From contig JAFVYL010000021.1 in the NCBI GenBank assembly GCA_017508665.1, positions 1 to 49,052 on the forward strand: DNA of 49,052 nt, written 5' to 3'. Shown piece by piece: positions 1 through 8,400 of this stretch (positions are counted from its first letter, which is position 1; the number at the start of each line of letters is the position of its first letter). The notes beneath the pieces are model-generated. The model searched no databases, was not told where the DNA came from, and saw nothing but the letters and a program-made list of their open reading frames with translations. The translations under genes and the position numbers were made by a program. The DNA is from Clostridia bacterium. GTDB taxonomy: Bacteria; Bacillota; Clostridia; Oscillospirales; CAG-272.

Positions 1-222
1 ACGAAGCCCTACTACCTTATAGGTCATATGGTGCTTGGCTTCAACAGAAGAAATACTAAGGTTTACGGTTTCGCCCGCGCGCGGCTCGGGAAGTGTCAAC
101 TCAACCTCGCTCACCGCATCAGTCGGGGTGACTGCAAATGCGGTAATTGCCGAGAATGGAACTATTGCAAGAACCATGATCGTCACGAGCAGTATGTTTA
201 AAATTCGATTTCTTGTTTTCAT
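1..222 (-). CDS. Secreted protein, N-terminal part only (3' end outside window)
   Basis: The first 74 codons of a minus-strand gene are visible, starting at the ATG at 222 with AGGAGA seven bases upstream. The product begins MKTRNRILNILLVTIM and continues into a hydrophobic stretch ending ITAFAV, a clear Sec signal peptide with a likely AFA cleavage motif. The mature part starts with Thr/Pro-rich sequence and a beta-rich segment (VELTLPEPRAGETVNLSI), as in extracellular Ig-like or repeat domains. It lies 28 bp downstream of the 251-685 gene and is probably co-transcribed with it. The function cannot be named because the rest lies outside the window. Confidence 0.75.
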   Translation of the reverse strand, partial: MKTRNRILNILLVTIMVLAIVPFSAITAFAVTPTDAVSEVELTLPEPRAGETVNLSISSVEAKHHMTYKVVGLR

Positions 223-250
223 AGATCTTTCTCCTATATTTTGTGAAGTG

Positions 251-685
251 TTATACCGGAGCAGCCGTTTTGAGCTTCACACCTTCGAGCAGCTCTATAA
301 ATTTCGGCGTACCTTTTACTTGACGGAAAATGTTTCCGTCGAATTCAACCCTTACCTGTCCGGGCAGGCTGTGCGTTTCACCGTTTTCATCGTAAAGCTC
401 CATACAGAAGTACCATACCGCCGAATCAAGATTTCCATGCTTTTCTGGGCAGAAGAATTTGATTACTCTGTCTTTTCGCTTCTGCTCGAATAGAAAATAA
501 TCTCGATCCGAAGTTTTTGGTACGGTGAAGATTGGGAAGTCCTTTTCAAAGGTCATTGAAAAGGCATCGTGCGGCTCGTTGATCAAGAGAAAATCGGTCT
601 CGGGAACATTCTCGTTGATGAGATACTCAAAGCCTTTTTCTACGGGGAATTCAAACTTGCCAAATAGGATACATTTGTCGGTCAC
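251..685 (-). CDS. Hypothetical cytoplasmic protein, 144 aa
   Basis: The start is GTG at 685, placed nine bases after a perfect AGGAGG. No signal peptide or membrane segment is visible; the protein is rich in Phe and acidic residues (DKCILFGKFEFPVEKG at the N-terminus) and I do not recognise a family. It is the first gene after the operator-containing promoter at 775-852 and is followed by a secreted protein gene, so both may be targets of the adjacent LuxR-type regulator. That regulatory link is an inference from position only. Confidence 0.7.
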   Translation of the reverse strand: MTDKCILFGKFEFPVEKGFEYLINENVPETDFLLINEPHDAFSMTFEKDFPIFTVPKTSDRDYFLFEQKRKDRVIKFFCPEKHGNLDSAVWYFCMELYDENGETHSLPGQVRVEFDGNIFRQVKGTPKFIELLEGVKLKTAAPV

Positions 686-774
686 ATTTCACTACCTCCT
701 TTTTTGTTAGCCATTAAGTCTTAACATCAATAAGGTGAAAAGAACTTGGTGCCTTATATTATTGTTTTGCTTGT

Positions 775-852
775 ATTTTATCATATAAGAGTCCTTTTCC
801 ACTACACCCCTTAGGGGTGAAAGTTTGCGATTTTAGGGGTGAAAAAGGGTGA
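775..852 (-). promoter_or_regulatory. Activator-type promoter with phased operator repeats
   Basis: Reading the minus strand, a TAAAAT -10 box (775-780) has no recognisable -35 box. Immediately upstream is an inverted repeat CACCCCTAAGGGGTG (805-819). The word AGGGGTGAAA (plus strand) occurs at 813-822 and 835-844, and a shorter AGGGTGA at 846-852. The offsets are 22 and 11 bp, two and one helical turns, so the copies lie on one DNA face. A weak -35 plus abutting phased sites is the usual picture of an activator-dependent promoter. The adjacent LuxR-type gene is the obvious candidate activator (inference). Confidence 0.55.
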
Positions 853-921
853 TTTTTAAAAAGGAAGTGGTAAAAAAAGGGGATAAGAGCCATTTTACAG
901 TCAAGCTAACCTTTTTGATTG

Positions 922-954
922 CAAAAAAAGGACGGCGGAAATTTCCGTCGTCCT
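922..954 (-). terminator. Rho-independent terminator of the LuxR-type gene
   Basis: On the minus strand, a hairpin with arms AGGACGACGG and CCGCCGTCCT (929-954) and an AATTT-containing loop is followed by a run of seven T. It lies about 50 bp past the stop of the LuxR-type gene and upstream of the operator region. Confidence 0.85.
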
Positions 955-1002
955 ATGTAAGTTTTGATTTACATTTTAGCCGTTATATAACTGCAAGGAT
1001 TG

Positions 1003-1977
1003 TTAGTTCGGTTCTCTCACAGCTAAAAGAAGCTCGTATAATTCTTCTCGGCAGCCGATGTTCAGCTTGCCGTAAAGCGTTCGCGTATAGGTCTTTACCG
1101 TATTCTCGGAGAGATGAATTGTATCCGCTATCTCCTTACGTTTCCTTCCCGCGATAATCATTTCGAGAATTTCGCGCTCTCTGATAGATAGCGGATCATT
1201 CTCACTTACAAAGGCAAGCACTCTGCCGAGCTTCTCTTCCATTGACATAGAAGTGATCTGTGTGCTGAGTCGCTCCTGCTCCTTGCGAGTGTATTTCTGA
1301 ATATCACTCTTGTGCACGTAGTCCTGGAGCATACACCGTACTCCGAGAAACGCGCCTGCGCTCATAAGATAGGTAACCGAGAGAGACTCAAACTCCCACG
1401 GTATAACCTTTTGCACGAGCCACATTCCTATATTACCGAGGACTATCGCAAGCATGGCCGCTACATGCTTCTGCGATGCTCCCTTATGCTTTCTCAGGGA
1501 TATAACAAGTACCGTTATCATTCCTGTGAAATAAGCTACCACGTATATGAGGTTTGTCGGGTGGAGCGGTCCGTACTCCTTACGCATTATTGTCGCGCCC
1601 GCTACCTTTTCTATGGTTACACTCTTGTAGTACAAGTCGAGGTGTCCTGTTGTAAGGATAAAAGCGTACATAACGATCGCCGCTGCTACCAGAACACCGG
1701 TAGCCCATTTTCTGCTTGGGAATCCGCAGAGCTTGACTATTATCATAAGCATTGACATAGGTATTACTACCTGTCCGAGATATGCGACCTTGTTTGCAAA
1801 GAGAGCGAAGCTCACAGTCTTAGCAAGTGAGAGAAGCAGATAGCCTAAGTTAACAGTGGATATGCAAATAAACAATACGAGAAGCCAAGGCTCGTCCTAC
1901 TTCTTACCGAGAAGCATAAAATATGCCGGCACTGTCAAAAGCGAAAGTATAAATATTACAAGATATGCTACCGTCAT
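1003..1977 (-). CDS. LuxR-type regulator with 7TM-like N-terminus, interrupted by in-frame TAG
   Basis: A membrane-embedded transcription regulator: an N-terminal multi-helix membrane domain resembling the 7TM sensor of histidine kinases (hydrophobic segments over roughly the first 200 residues), then a C-terminal LuxR HTH (LSIREREILEMIIAGRKRKE, then NTVKTYTRTLYGKLNI). The natural start is ATG 1977, behind GAGGAGGGCAATT and promoter 2049-2077. From it the frame reads MTVAYLVIFILSLLTVPAYF, continues MLLGKK, and meets TAG at 1899-1897, then DEPWLLVLFICISTVNLGYL in the same frame. The sequence on both sides of the TAG looks like one continuous membrane domain. The only start after the TAG is a TTG at 1875 with no RBS. 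TAG is an ordinary stop elsewhere in this window, so this looks like a nonsense mutation, a strain polymorphism or readthrough. Without the first helix the sensor would be defective. Confidence 0.75.
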
Positions 1978-2048
1978 AATTGCCCTCCTCCCGTCATTTT
2001 GCAGCTTTTACACGGTGTATAAGCCAAAATCATTCATATTTCCTTAAC

Positions 2049-2077
2049 ATTGTATCATAAAATCAAAGATAAATCAA
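2049..2077 (-). promoter_or_regulatory. Sigma-A promoter of the LuxR-type gene
   Basis: On the minus strand a TTGATT -35 (2072-2077), 17-bp spacer and TACAAT -10 (2049-2054) precede the ATG at 1977 by about 70 bp. Confidence 0.8.
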
Positions 2078-2106
2078 GTCTTTTTGAGAGGTAAAACAAA
2101 ATATTT

Positions 2107-2143
2107 AAAAAACAGCACCGCTCTGAATCAGGAGCGGTGCTGT
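2107..2143 (-). terminator. Rho-independent terminator of the DUF4830-like gene
   Basis: On the minus strand, ACAGCACCGCTC and GAGCGGTGCTGT arms (2112-2143) form a 12-bp stem followed by TTTTTT, starting 13 bp after the stop of the 2157-2645 gene. Confidence 0.9.
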
Positions 2144-2156
2144 ACCGTATTCTTTG

Positions 2157-2645
2157 TTATTTGAGCTTCGTGCGGTCAAATTCGGTCAGCGCGTTTACGA
2201 ATCCGCCGTCCGATGCCGATGATATATCCGCCGCTATTATCTTGTTGCGGTAAACAAGCAGATTTACGTACACGGGCCCATCCGTGTCATAGTTTGTGAC
2301 CTCGTATGCATAGTGAGTCACTCTCTTACGGGTATACTTTGTCAGATCGAGTCCCTGCGCCTTTTGTATCTGATTGTAGCCGAGAATAACTCTGTCAAAG
2401 TCGTCCGGCATAGTAAAGCTCTCCTCGGACTTTGGCTCGGGCTTTACCTTGATGCCAAAGCTCTCTATAAATGCTACTCTGTCCTCGTTCGTTTTCATTC
2501 CTCCGTAGTTTATCTCCTTGCCGTCAGCCGCGGCATATACGCTCTCGGGTGTGCCGAGTGTAAGAAGCACCGCAAGTACCGTGACGCAAAGCAGAATACA
2601 CGCAAAAAACTTCAGAGTCGAGGCTCTGATGGAATATATGAACAT
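2157..2645 (-). CDS. DUF4830-like exported or membrane-anchored protein
   Basis: 162 aa, ATG at 2645 with GGAGGGG close upstream. An N-terminal hydrophobic segment (FFACILLCVTVLAVLLTLG, about residues 13-31) is a signal anchor or signal peptide. The C-terminal domain carries the pattern typical of DUF4830: NEDRVAFIESFGIKVKPEP, then FDRVILGYNQIQKAQGLDL and a beta-rich tail (THYAYEVTNYDTDGPVYVNL). The family is small, mostly clostridial and of unknown function. The gene is bounded by terminators on both sides, so it is transcribed alone. Confidence 0.75.
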   Translation of the reverse strand: MFIYSIRASTLKFFACILLCVTVLAVLLTLGTPESVYAAADGKEINYGGMKTNEDRVAFIESFGIKVKPEPKSEESFTMPDDFDRVILGYNQIQKAQGLDLTKYTRKRVTHYAYEVTNYDTDGPVYVNLLVYRNKIIAADISSASDGGFVNALTEFDRTKLK

Positions 2646-2733
2646 AACCCCTCCGTATCAAGACGGAAAAACCGCCGTAAATCGTTGTAATCCGTACACG
2701 GGTATGCCGTGTCGGTGTTTTGGGCAATAGGAA

Positions 2734-2769
2734 AGCCTCCCGCCGCTACTAAAGCATATTCGGGAGGCT
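2734..2769 (-). terminator. Hairpin terminator after popT-like gene
   Basis: AGCCTCCCG at 2734-2742 pairs with CGGGAGGCT at 2761-2769. On the minus strand this follows the stop of the DUF368 gene and is trailed by a mixed TTTCCTATT tract. It is a strong stem with a weak U-run. Confidence 0.65.
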
Positions 2770-2783
2770 GTAGTTATATTCCA

Positions 2784-3734
2784 TCATTCCGCCTTTTTCT
2801 CGGCAAGAATGGAAAAAGCATACGATGCTCCGACTCCTACTACAAGTAAGAGGGCGCATATCACGTAATGGGGTACCGACGTGGGCATATACAAAATATT
2901 CAGGTTAGAGCCGATCATACCCGCATCGCGCATCGTTGATACGTAAACGGTCGGTAATGATCCGATTATAAATCCTATTATGGCGAAATAAGTGCCGCGC
3001 GGATGCTTATCGAGCATTCTCTTCATTATCAGGGAGATCACAAAGAAGCCTACGGCAATTCCAAGTCCGCAGGAGAGGAAAACAAGGATGCAGGTCGAGA
3101 GATCCTTGAACTTCAAGAAGTGATCGGTAATAAGAGATATAAGCGGTCTGTAATATCCGAGAATGAGCAAAAGCATGCTGCCGGATATTCCGGGCATTAC
3201 AAGAGCGCAGGATCCGAGCATACCGACAAGGAAAAGAAGCAGGTATCCTCCGAAGCCAAGGCCCATAAGATTAACGTCGCCGCCCATAGGAATAAATATC
3301 AGAAGAAGGGTTATAACGAGCGGTATGGAAAGCGTTATAATATCGTTTGTCTCTGCTTTTCCCTTAACACGCCCCCGTATTGACGGGATACCGCCAATGG
3401 CAAGTCCGACAAAAACCGATACCGTCGGGAGCGGAAACTCGTCTATAAGATACCCGAGTGGGAACATCAGAGCTGCCGCTCCGACGATGAGTCCGATGCC
3501 TATGGGTAAGAGTGTCATTATGCTTTTTTTGATATTCTTGAACAGGTCGGTTATGGCGTTTATCATTTTCTCGTATATGCCGAGCATAACGGCAACCGAG
3601 CCACCCGAGAAGCCCGGCACTATAAACGCGACACCGATGCAAACGCCTGCCGCAATATCGCGCAAAAATGCCTTTGCTCTATCGGAAAGCGGTATTTTTT
3701 TCTTACCGACTGCAGAATCTTTGTTTTCAATCAT
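2784..3734 (-). CDS. popT: DUF368 family polyprenyl-phosphate transporter (PopT-like)
   Basis: 316 aa, polytopic membrane protein. It matches DUF368: GVCIGVAFIVPGFSGGSVAV near residues 32-51, then a repeated inner motif LVMPGISGSMLLLILGYY in the second half, giving the inverted pair of PG(F/I)SG re-entrant motifs seen in this family. DUF368 proteins (PopT) recycle undecaprenyl phosphate across the cytoplasmic membrane for cell-wall synthesis. I chose ATG 3734 over TTG 3740 because GGAGAG then sits at normal distance. A small two-helix membrane protein lies directly upstream with 21 bp between them. Confidence 0.88.
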   Translation of the reverse strand: MIENKDSAVGKKKIPLSDRAKAFLRDIAAGVCIGVAFIVPGFSGGSVAVMLGIYEKMINAITDLFKNIKKSIMTLLPIGIGLIVGAAALMFPLGYLIDEFPLPTVSVFVGLAIGGIPSIRGRVKGKAETNDIITLSIPLVITLLLIFIPMGGDVNLMGLGFGGYLLLFLVGMLGSCALVMPGISGSMLLLILGYYRPLISLITDHFLKFKDLSTCILVFLSCGLGIAVGFFVISLIMKRMLDKHPRGTYFAIIGFIIGSLPTVYVSTMRDAGMIGSNLNILYMPTSVPHYVICALLLVVGVGASYAFSILAEKKAE

Positions 3735-3755
3735 TTTCAAATTCTCTCCGGATAG

Positions 3756-4001
3756 TTAATCGCTGTTTTTTTCATCGAAAAGCACAAGAGCGGAAAGTGC
3801 GCTCATAGAGCTTGCGAAAAGGAAAAGCACTGCAAGCTGACCTATCATATCGGTAACGAAAGGCTTACCTGCCTCGGGGTGCCATGTGAACGTAACACCG
3901 CTGTCGGTAACAAAGTGGAAGAAGAAATATGCTATAGCGAGAAGTCCTACGCCTATAGCGAGTGTGATAAGTGAGAGCTTAAAAAGTTTTTTTCTTGTCA
4001 T
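3756..4001 (-). CDS. Small two-helix membrane protein, 81 aa
   Basis: ATG 4001 preceded by AGAGGACAGT. Two hydrophobic helices (LSLITLAIGVGLLAIAYFFF, about 9-28, and IGQLAVLFLFASSMSALSALVL, about 53-74) flank a short extracytoplasmic loop. I recognise no family. It lies 9 bp after the GH78-like gene and 21 bp before the PopT-like gene, so all three are probably on one transcript; a role alongside the transporter is only a guess. Confidence 0.7.
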   Translation of the reverse strand: MTRKKLFKLSLITLAIGVGLLAIAYFFFHFVTDSGVTFTWHPEAGKPFVTDMIGQLAVLFLFASSMSALSALVLFDEKNSD

Positions 4002-4010
4002 ACTGTCCTC

Positions 4011-5465
4011 TTATTTTATTTCGTATTTTCTCAGGAAGTAGGTCGCCGTACAGCTCCATGCGTGGCACATGCTGTTAACCTTGTTATCACTGTAGGGGGA
4101 GAAGGAGGGATCGCCGGGAACGTACGCCTCAAAGAAGGTATCCGTGCCGAGCTTCACCATACCGCCCCATATATTTCTGATGTATTCGAGCGCCTCAGTG
4201 TGAAGTCCAGCGGTGAAAAGAGCCTCTACGGTGTAGTGATGCATATACGGGGTAAAGGGCTTGACGCTATCCTTTGCCGATATGACCTCGCGCATAACAC
4301 GTGCTGCCTCGCTACCCGTAACTGCGCCGCCAAGAACCATCCATGCGTTAGCGTGCACGCTGTACTGTCCACCGTCACGCTCATTAACGAAAGCTCCGAG
4401 CTCCTCGCTGTAAAGCACGCGGCGTGCAGCTGCCCTGCCCTCCTCAAGCCTTGATGCAAAGATCGCGGCATCGGGATGCCCCATAGCCTCAAGTGTGCGT
4501 GTGAGATTCCCGAGAGTATAGAGATAGACACCGAAATGAGCTGTCTGCTTTTTCAGTCCCTCGCACCAATCGATGAACATATCATTCTCCGGTACTGTAA
4601 GTATGCCCTCAGAATCAAGGCAATTATTCGCAGAGCTCATAATATCCAGAACAAGCGGATAAAGCTCGTCAAACATCTCACGGTCGCCTACGTGCTCATA
4701 ATAATCGCAAAGCGTGTTGACGTACATCATGGAATAGTCCACGATGTGCCAGCTTCCGGGGTAATATATCGGATATTCGTACACGAAGCCGGGAAGAAAA
4801 CCGAGGCTGTTGCGATCCGCCGCCGCGAAAAGATACAGACATCTCTTGACTAAGGCGGTATCGCGGAAGGTGTAGTAATTGGCAAGAGCCTCAAGTCGCA
4901 GATCACCTATCCAGAGTCTTCTATCACGCTTAGGGCCGTCCTCATAGACACGCTGCATACAGTTTTTGAGAGTATTTACCGCAACTCTGTCTATCTCGGA
5001 AAGCTCGGGATCTGAGCTCTTATACGGCAAAAGACTCGACACGTCCGCGCTCGTAACTGCCAAAAACTCAAAATCAGACAGTGTGAAATCGCGCGGTGTG
5101 TGTACCACCTCTACCCGTACGTAGCGCGCCGCGTATCTGCGGGGGAGAGAGAATGTACCGGGGAAGTCGATCTTAATCGTATCCTCCTGTATCCAGGACT
5201 CACACAGCCATCCTCCGTAGGACGAGTAATCATAGTCCATCTCCATCTTGGTCTCAAAGAATCTGACTCTGAGTGTAACGGGCGCGTCGACGTATTCGTC
5301 GGCAAACCACATTTTAAAAGAAAGATATCCGACGTAATGATTGCCAAGATCGACCGTGATGCTATCACCTTTGCGAAGAAGGGTGGTGGGCGTGTCGGGT
5401 TTTATAACTGTTTTTCTGATTTGCGGCAGATTTGCATCCGCCTTTTCAATAAAGTATTCTCTCAT
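4011..5465 (-). CDS. GH78-like (alpha-L-rhamnosidase superfamily) glycosidase, compact
   Basis: 484 aa from ATG 5465 (GAGGAC six bases upstream); a longer reading frame exists but would overlap the upstream gene. An N-terminal beta-sandwich part (about 1-140) is followed by an (alpha/alpha)6 barrel. The family signature is DGPKRDRRLWIGD at 176-188, equivalent to the DCPxREKxGWxGD acid-site segment of GH78; the usual Glu after Arg is Asp here (D181). Six-hairpin features such as PGSWHIVDYSMMYVNTLCDY and a C-terminal GTDTFFEAY segment support the fold. Typical GH78 enzymes are near 900 aa with several extra beta domains; this has only one. No signal peptide, so it probably works on imported oligosaccharides. 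Substrate unproven. Confidence 0.75.
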   Translation of the reverse strand: MREYFIEKADANLPQIRKTVIKPDTPTTLLRKGDSITVDLGNHYVGYLSFKMWFADEYVDAPVTLRVRFFETKMEMDYDYSSYGGWLCESWIQEDTIKIDFPGTFSLPRRYAARYVRVEVVHTPRDFTLSDFEFLAVTSADVSSLLPYKSSDPELSEIDRVAVNTLKNCMQRVYEDGPKRDRRLWIGDLRLEALANYYTFRDTALVKRCLYLFAAADRNSLGFLPGFVYEYPIYYPGSWHIVDYSMMYVNTLCDYYEHVGDREMFDELYPLVLDIMSSANNCLDSEGILTVPENDMFIDWCEGLKKQTAHFGVYLYTLGNLTRTLEAMGHPDAAIFASRLEEGRAAARRVLYSEELGAFVNERDGGQYSVHANAWMVLGGAVTGSEAARVMREVISAKDSVKPFTPYMHHYTVEALFTAGLHTEALEYIRNIWGGMVKLGTDTFFEAYVPGDPSFSPYSDNKVNSMCHAWSCTATYFLRKYEIK

Positions 5466-5496
5466 TTTGTCCTCATTAACAGACTGTCGGACACTC

Positions 5497-6303
5497 TTAC
5501 TCGTTGTCATTCTCGGCACTGTTGTGTTCAACCTTTTCCATAAGAGGTACGAATTCGACCTCGTCCTCATTGGCAGTATGGATTTGCGCATCGGAACCGG
5601 AACTTTTCTGAGTCTCGCCTTTGGTTATAAACTCCATAGGCTCGTCCTCATCCGTCTTCTTTTCTTTCTTCTTAAAGAGCTTACCTACCGAGAGTATAAA
5701 GGACGCGCATACGTCTGCCAGCTTATCGGCAAATCCCTCGGACTTTTTGTCCTTTTTATCATCGTCAAGGTTGAACGGTTCTTCATTCCCCTCGGGGTAT
5801 TCCATCGCAGCATTATCGAGCATGCCTCGGAATAACGACGTAAGCTCCTCAGCTTGCTCCGCAGAGAGCGTATCAATATTTACACATCTCTTGCCGTCGC
5901 CTATGTAAACCGTAACCGTGTGAGTTATATACCCCTCCTGCTTCTTGGAGCTCTTGAGGTCGATGTAGTTTATATCGCTGAATTTATACACCGCCTTGAA
6001 GGGCATATATACAGTCATAAGCATATTCGGAGAATCGAGGACGATCCTGCCGAAGAGGGTGTTTATAAGCGAATATATGCTGCTAAGCAATATAAACGGA
6101 TACACTATCCAGAAGATCGCCACGTCCCAAGCATCTCTCAGGACGAAAAGCATAGCGATGCAGAACGCCACAGTAAGTGTGCCGAGAATTCCGCCGCCTA
6201 TAAGAGAACGGTTTCTGATCACTACAGTATCACCGTAATTAGCTATCGACAAATTTTTCTTCTCGCGCACCTTGCGTGATTTTTTATTTTTATTTTTTGC
6301 CAT
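5497..6303 (-). CDS. Membrane protein with two helices, PH-like segment and charged tail
   Basis: 268 aa. A very basic N-terminus (NKNKKSRKVREKK) precedes two membrane helices (about 34-80), then a beta-rich segment with the look of a bacterial PH domain (IVLDSPNMLMTVYMPFKAVY, then INYIDLKSSKK), then a long tail rich in Glu, Asp and Lys. Its ATG overlaps the TAA of the upstream gene (TAATG at 6305-6301), so the two are translationally coupled. Function unknown. Confidence 0.7.
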   Translation of the reverse strand: MAKNKNKKSRKVREKKNLSIANYGDTVVIRNRSLIGGGILGTLTVAFCIAMLFVLRDAWDVAIFWIVYPFILLSSIYSLINTLFGRIVLDSPNMLMTVYMPFKAVYKFSDINYIDLKSSKKQEGYITHTVTVYIGDGKRCVNIDTLSAEQAEELTSLFRGMLDNAAMEYPEGNEEPFNLDDDKKDKKSEGFADKLADVCASFILSVGKLFKKKEKKTDEDEPMEFITKGETQKSSGSDAQIHTANEDEVEFVPLMEKVEHNSAENDNE

Positions 6304-7229
6304 TATTTTTCTCCGTTGTTATTGTTGTCCATCACATATAAGTCATTATTCTCTTCCGCGTCTGTGGCCGCCGGGATGCCTTCGGTAAGATTTACCGACA
6401 GCATGATCTCCTCCAGATCCTCTGCCTCGTCGGGATCTATTTCAATGCTTGCGCAATCAGGCACAGGCTCTGCCTCTGCATCAGAAACAGCGGACTCGGT
6501 GCTGAATTCCGCGCTCACGGGATCCCCCTCGGCAAATCTTTCGGTAGCCTTATCAAGAAATGCCACAGTCTGTACACCGAGAGTCATAACGAGAATGACT
6601 CCGAAATAATACGCGATGAGCGTGGGCCAGAATCCTTCGAAGATATCTATCATATAAATGCTCGCTCCGCCGTACGGGTCCATACCGAAATGATTTCTGC
6701 GGAATATAAAGTTAAGTATGACACCAAACGTTATTATCGACAGAAGATAGGACGTGCCCTTCAGCCATTGTTTGAAATTCGCCTTGACCTGCTTTGAAAG
6801 TACAAGGTAAATTCCGAACAACGAGCAAAGCATATGGCACACGGCTTCACTGGTGTAAAGGAAGGTTGCCTCGGTGTTGAAGTTGAATATATAATCATGC
6901 TCCGGGCTTACCAGCATAGCCACGAACATACCGAGGTTAAGGCAGGCAAGCATACTGTATATACCGTCCTTGAAGGTATCCTTTACAAACGGTATAAAGA
7001 GTATCAACGTAAACATCAGAGGGCTTATATTTCCGAGTGTCATCCAGCCCCTGTTGAGCCATCCAACCTCGTATGATGCAAAATTCCAGCAGGAATACGC
7101 GACAAAGTCCGCGATAATGAAGACCCTGTTCCAGAATTTTACGTTGATTTTAGATCGGTAAAAGCACATTATAAACAGCGACGTAAAGAAGAATAATGTG
7201 AAAATACCGAGTACTACGGTCATATCCAT
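6303..7229 (-). CDS. Polytopic membrane protein, possibly YwaF/TMEM164-like
   Basis: 308 aa, about seven hydrophobic helices over the first 230 residues, then an acidic cytoplasmic tail (IEIDPDEAEDLEEIML). The spacing of helices and the segment with SPEHDY followed by a His/Cys-containing helix (YTSEAVCHMLCSLFGIYLVL) recall the YwaF family, but the similarity is loose. ATG 7229 has GAGG upstream. It overlaps the following gene by its stop codon, so both products probably work together at the membrane. Low confidence in the family, high confidence that the gene is real. Confidence 0.65.
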   Translation of the reverse strand: MDMTVVLGIFTLFFFTSLFIMCFYRSKINVKFWNRVFIIADFVAYSCWNFASYEVGWLNRGWMTLGNISPLMFTLILFIPFVKDTFKDGIYSMLACLNLGMFVAMLVSPEHDYIFNFNTEATFLYTSEAVCHMLCSLFGIYLVLSKQVKANFKQWLKGTSYLLSIITFGVILNFIFRRNHFGMDPYGGASIYMIDIFEGFWPTLIAYYFGVILVMTLGVQTVAFLDKATERFAEGDPVSAEFSTESAVSDAEAEPVPDCASIEIDPDEAEDLEEIMLSVNLTEGIPAATDAEENNDLYVMDNNNNGEK

Positions 7230-7245
7230 AAATTATACCTCTTAG

Positions 7246-8346
7246 TTATCTCTGCTTAGTATTCTCGGTTTCCTCTTCCGGAGGCTCATAGTCCCATTCT
7301 ACCTTGGCGGATTCATGCTTCCAGCCGGGCGCAAATCCCGAGGGTAGCTTGTTCTCCTTAAACGGAAGGTAGATAGTAAGATCGGGATTGTCAAAGGTGT
7401 GTGCGGCAACGTTCTTTATAGTCTCGGGAAGAATGACCTCGGTAAGCGCAGAGCAATTCGCAAATACCGCGTCACCAAGTGTCTCTATTCCCTTAATGCC
7501 TACTACCTTAAATTCACCGCTCTCCTCATCTATCTCTGTTATCTCCTCGGTGAGGAAGGTGATCTTTTTAAGAGAGGTGCATCCGATAAACGCGGTCTGA
7601 TCGATCTCCTTTACGGAAGCGGGGATAACTATCTCCTCAAGAGACTTGCAGTTTTTGAACATATTTGTGGGGATCTTCTCAAGATCGTCGGGCAGAGTCA
7701 CGCTCTTAAGGCTTACGCAATCGGCAAATGCCCCTTCTCCGATCTCCCTGAGTGTGCCGGGAAGCTCAACCGTCTCAAGACTCGTACAGCCCGAAAAGGC
7801 ATTCGCGCCTATGTAGAGCATACCGTCGAGCATATATACGTTGGTGATACCTGTTACACCTTTAAAAACGTTGTCAGCCATGCCGAGTATCTTCTTCTCG
7901 TCATGGTAAGCGGGAACGAAAACGTCACCGTACAGATGATTGTAAGCCCCCTCTATAGTACAGTAGTCCGAATTTTCGGAATCGGAATAATTAAAGCCTG
8001 TGCTGGTTTCCCACTCCCATACGGCCTTGATGACCATATCGTGGGTCACTCGCTTAAATGATGCGCTCCAGGAATGAAGGTAACAGCCTTCCTTTGCGAC
8101 AACAGGTGCTGTCGCGCTCTTGCCCTGAGATACCGTCTGCTCAAGGCTGCCCGAGACGAGTGTTCCTCCGTTCAAGTCAAAGGTAACCGTATAGCTCTTT
8201 TTACCCGTGAGGAAAATAAGGAGCAGGATCACAGCTACGGCAACGAATTCTATGCCGAGTATAATTCCAAGCTTTACCTTTTGCTTGAACTTTTCGTCTC
8301 TGTTTACCACCGCGGTGGCAGTGCTTTCATTAATTTCAGATTTCAT
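7246..8346 (-). CDS. BspA-type leucine-rich repeat protein with membrane anchor
   Basis: 366 aa from ATG 8346 (perfect AGGAGGTATAAATAT upstream). A cytoplasmic N-terminus precedes one membrane helix (LGIILGIEFVAVAVILLLIF, about 26-45). Outside it is an InlB-type beta-repeat (YTVTFDLNGGTLVSG and VIKAVWEW, about 51-108). LRR_5 repeats follow, with the diagnostic IGANAFSGCTSLETVELPG, IGEGAFADCVSLKSVTLP and IDQTAFIGCTSLKKITF units. Such proteins are displayed on the surface in gut Firmicutes and are thought to bind host or bacterial ligands. The large lipoprotein at 22282 has LRRs of the same class. Confidence 0.85.
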   Translation of the reverse strand: MKSEINESTATAVVNRDEKFKQKVKLGIILGIEFVAVAVILLLIFLTGKKSYTVTFDLNGGTLVSGSLEQTVSQGKSATAPVVAKEGCYLHSWSASFKRVTHDMVIKAVWEWETSTGFNYSDSENSDYCTIEGAYNHLYGDVFVPAYHDEKKILGMADNVFKGVTGITNVYMLDGMLYIGANAFSGCTSLETVELPGTLREIGEGAFADCVSLKSVTLPDDLEKIPTNMFKNCKSLEEIVIPASVKEIDQTAFIGCTSLKKITFLTEEITEIDEESGEFKVVGIKGIETLGDAVFANCSALTEVILPETIKNVAAHTFDNPDLTIYLPFKENKLPSGFAPGWKHESAKVEWDYEPPEEETENTKQR

Positions 8347-8400
8347 ATATTTATACCTCCTTTTATTACTTGCAAAGCAAAATTGACGGATGCCGACACG

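Noticed and set aside
1003-1899. TAG as a recoded sense codon in this genome
   Set aside because: At least four other genes here (9632, 13176, 14274, 15497) end naturally at TAG, at the length expected for their family or directly before the next gene.
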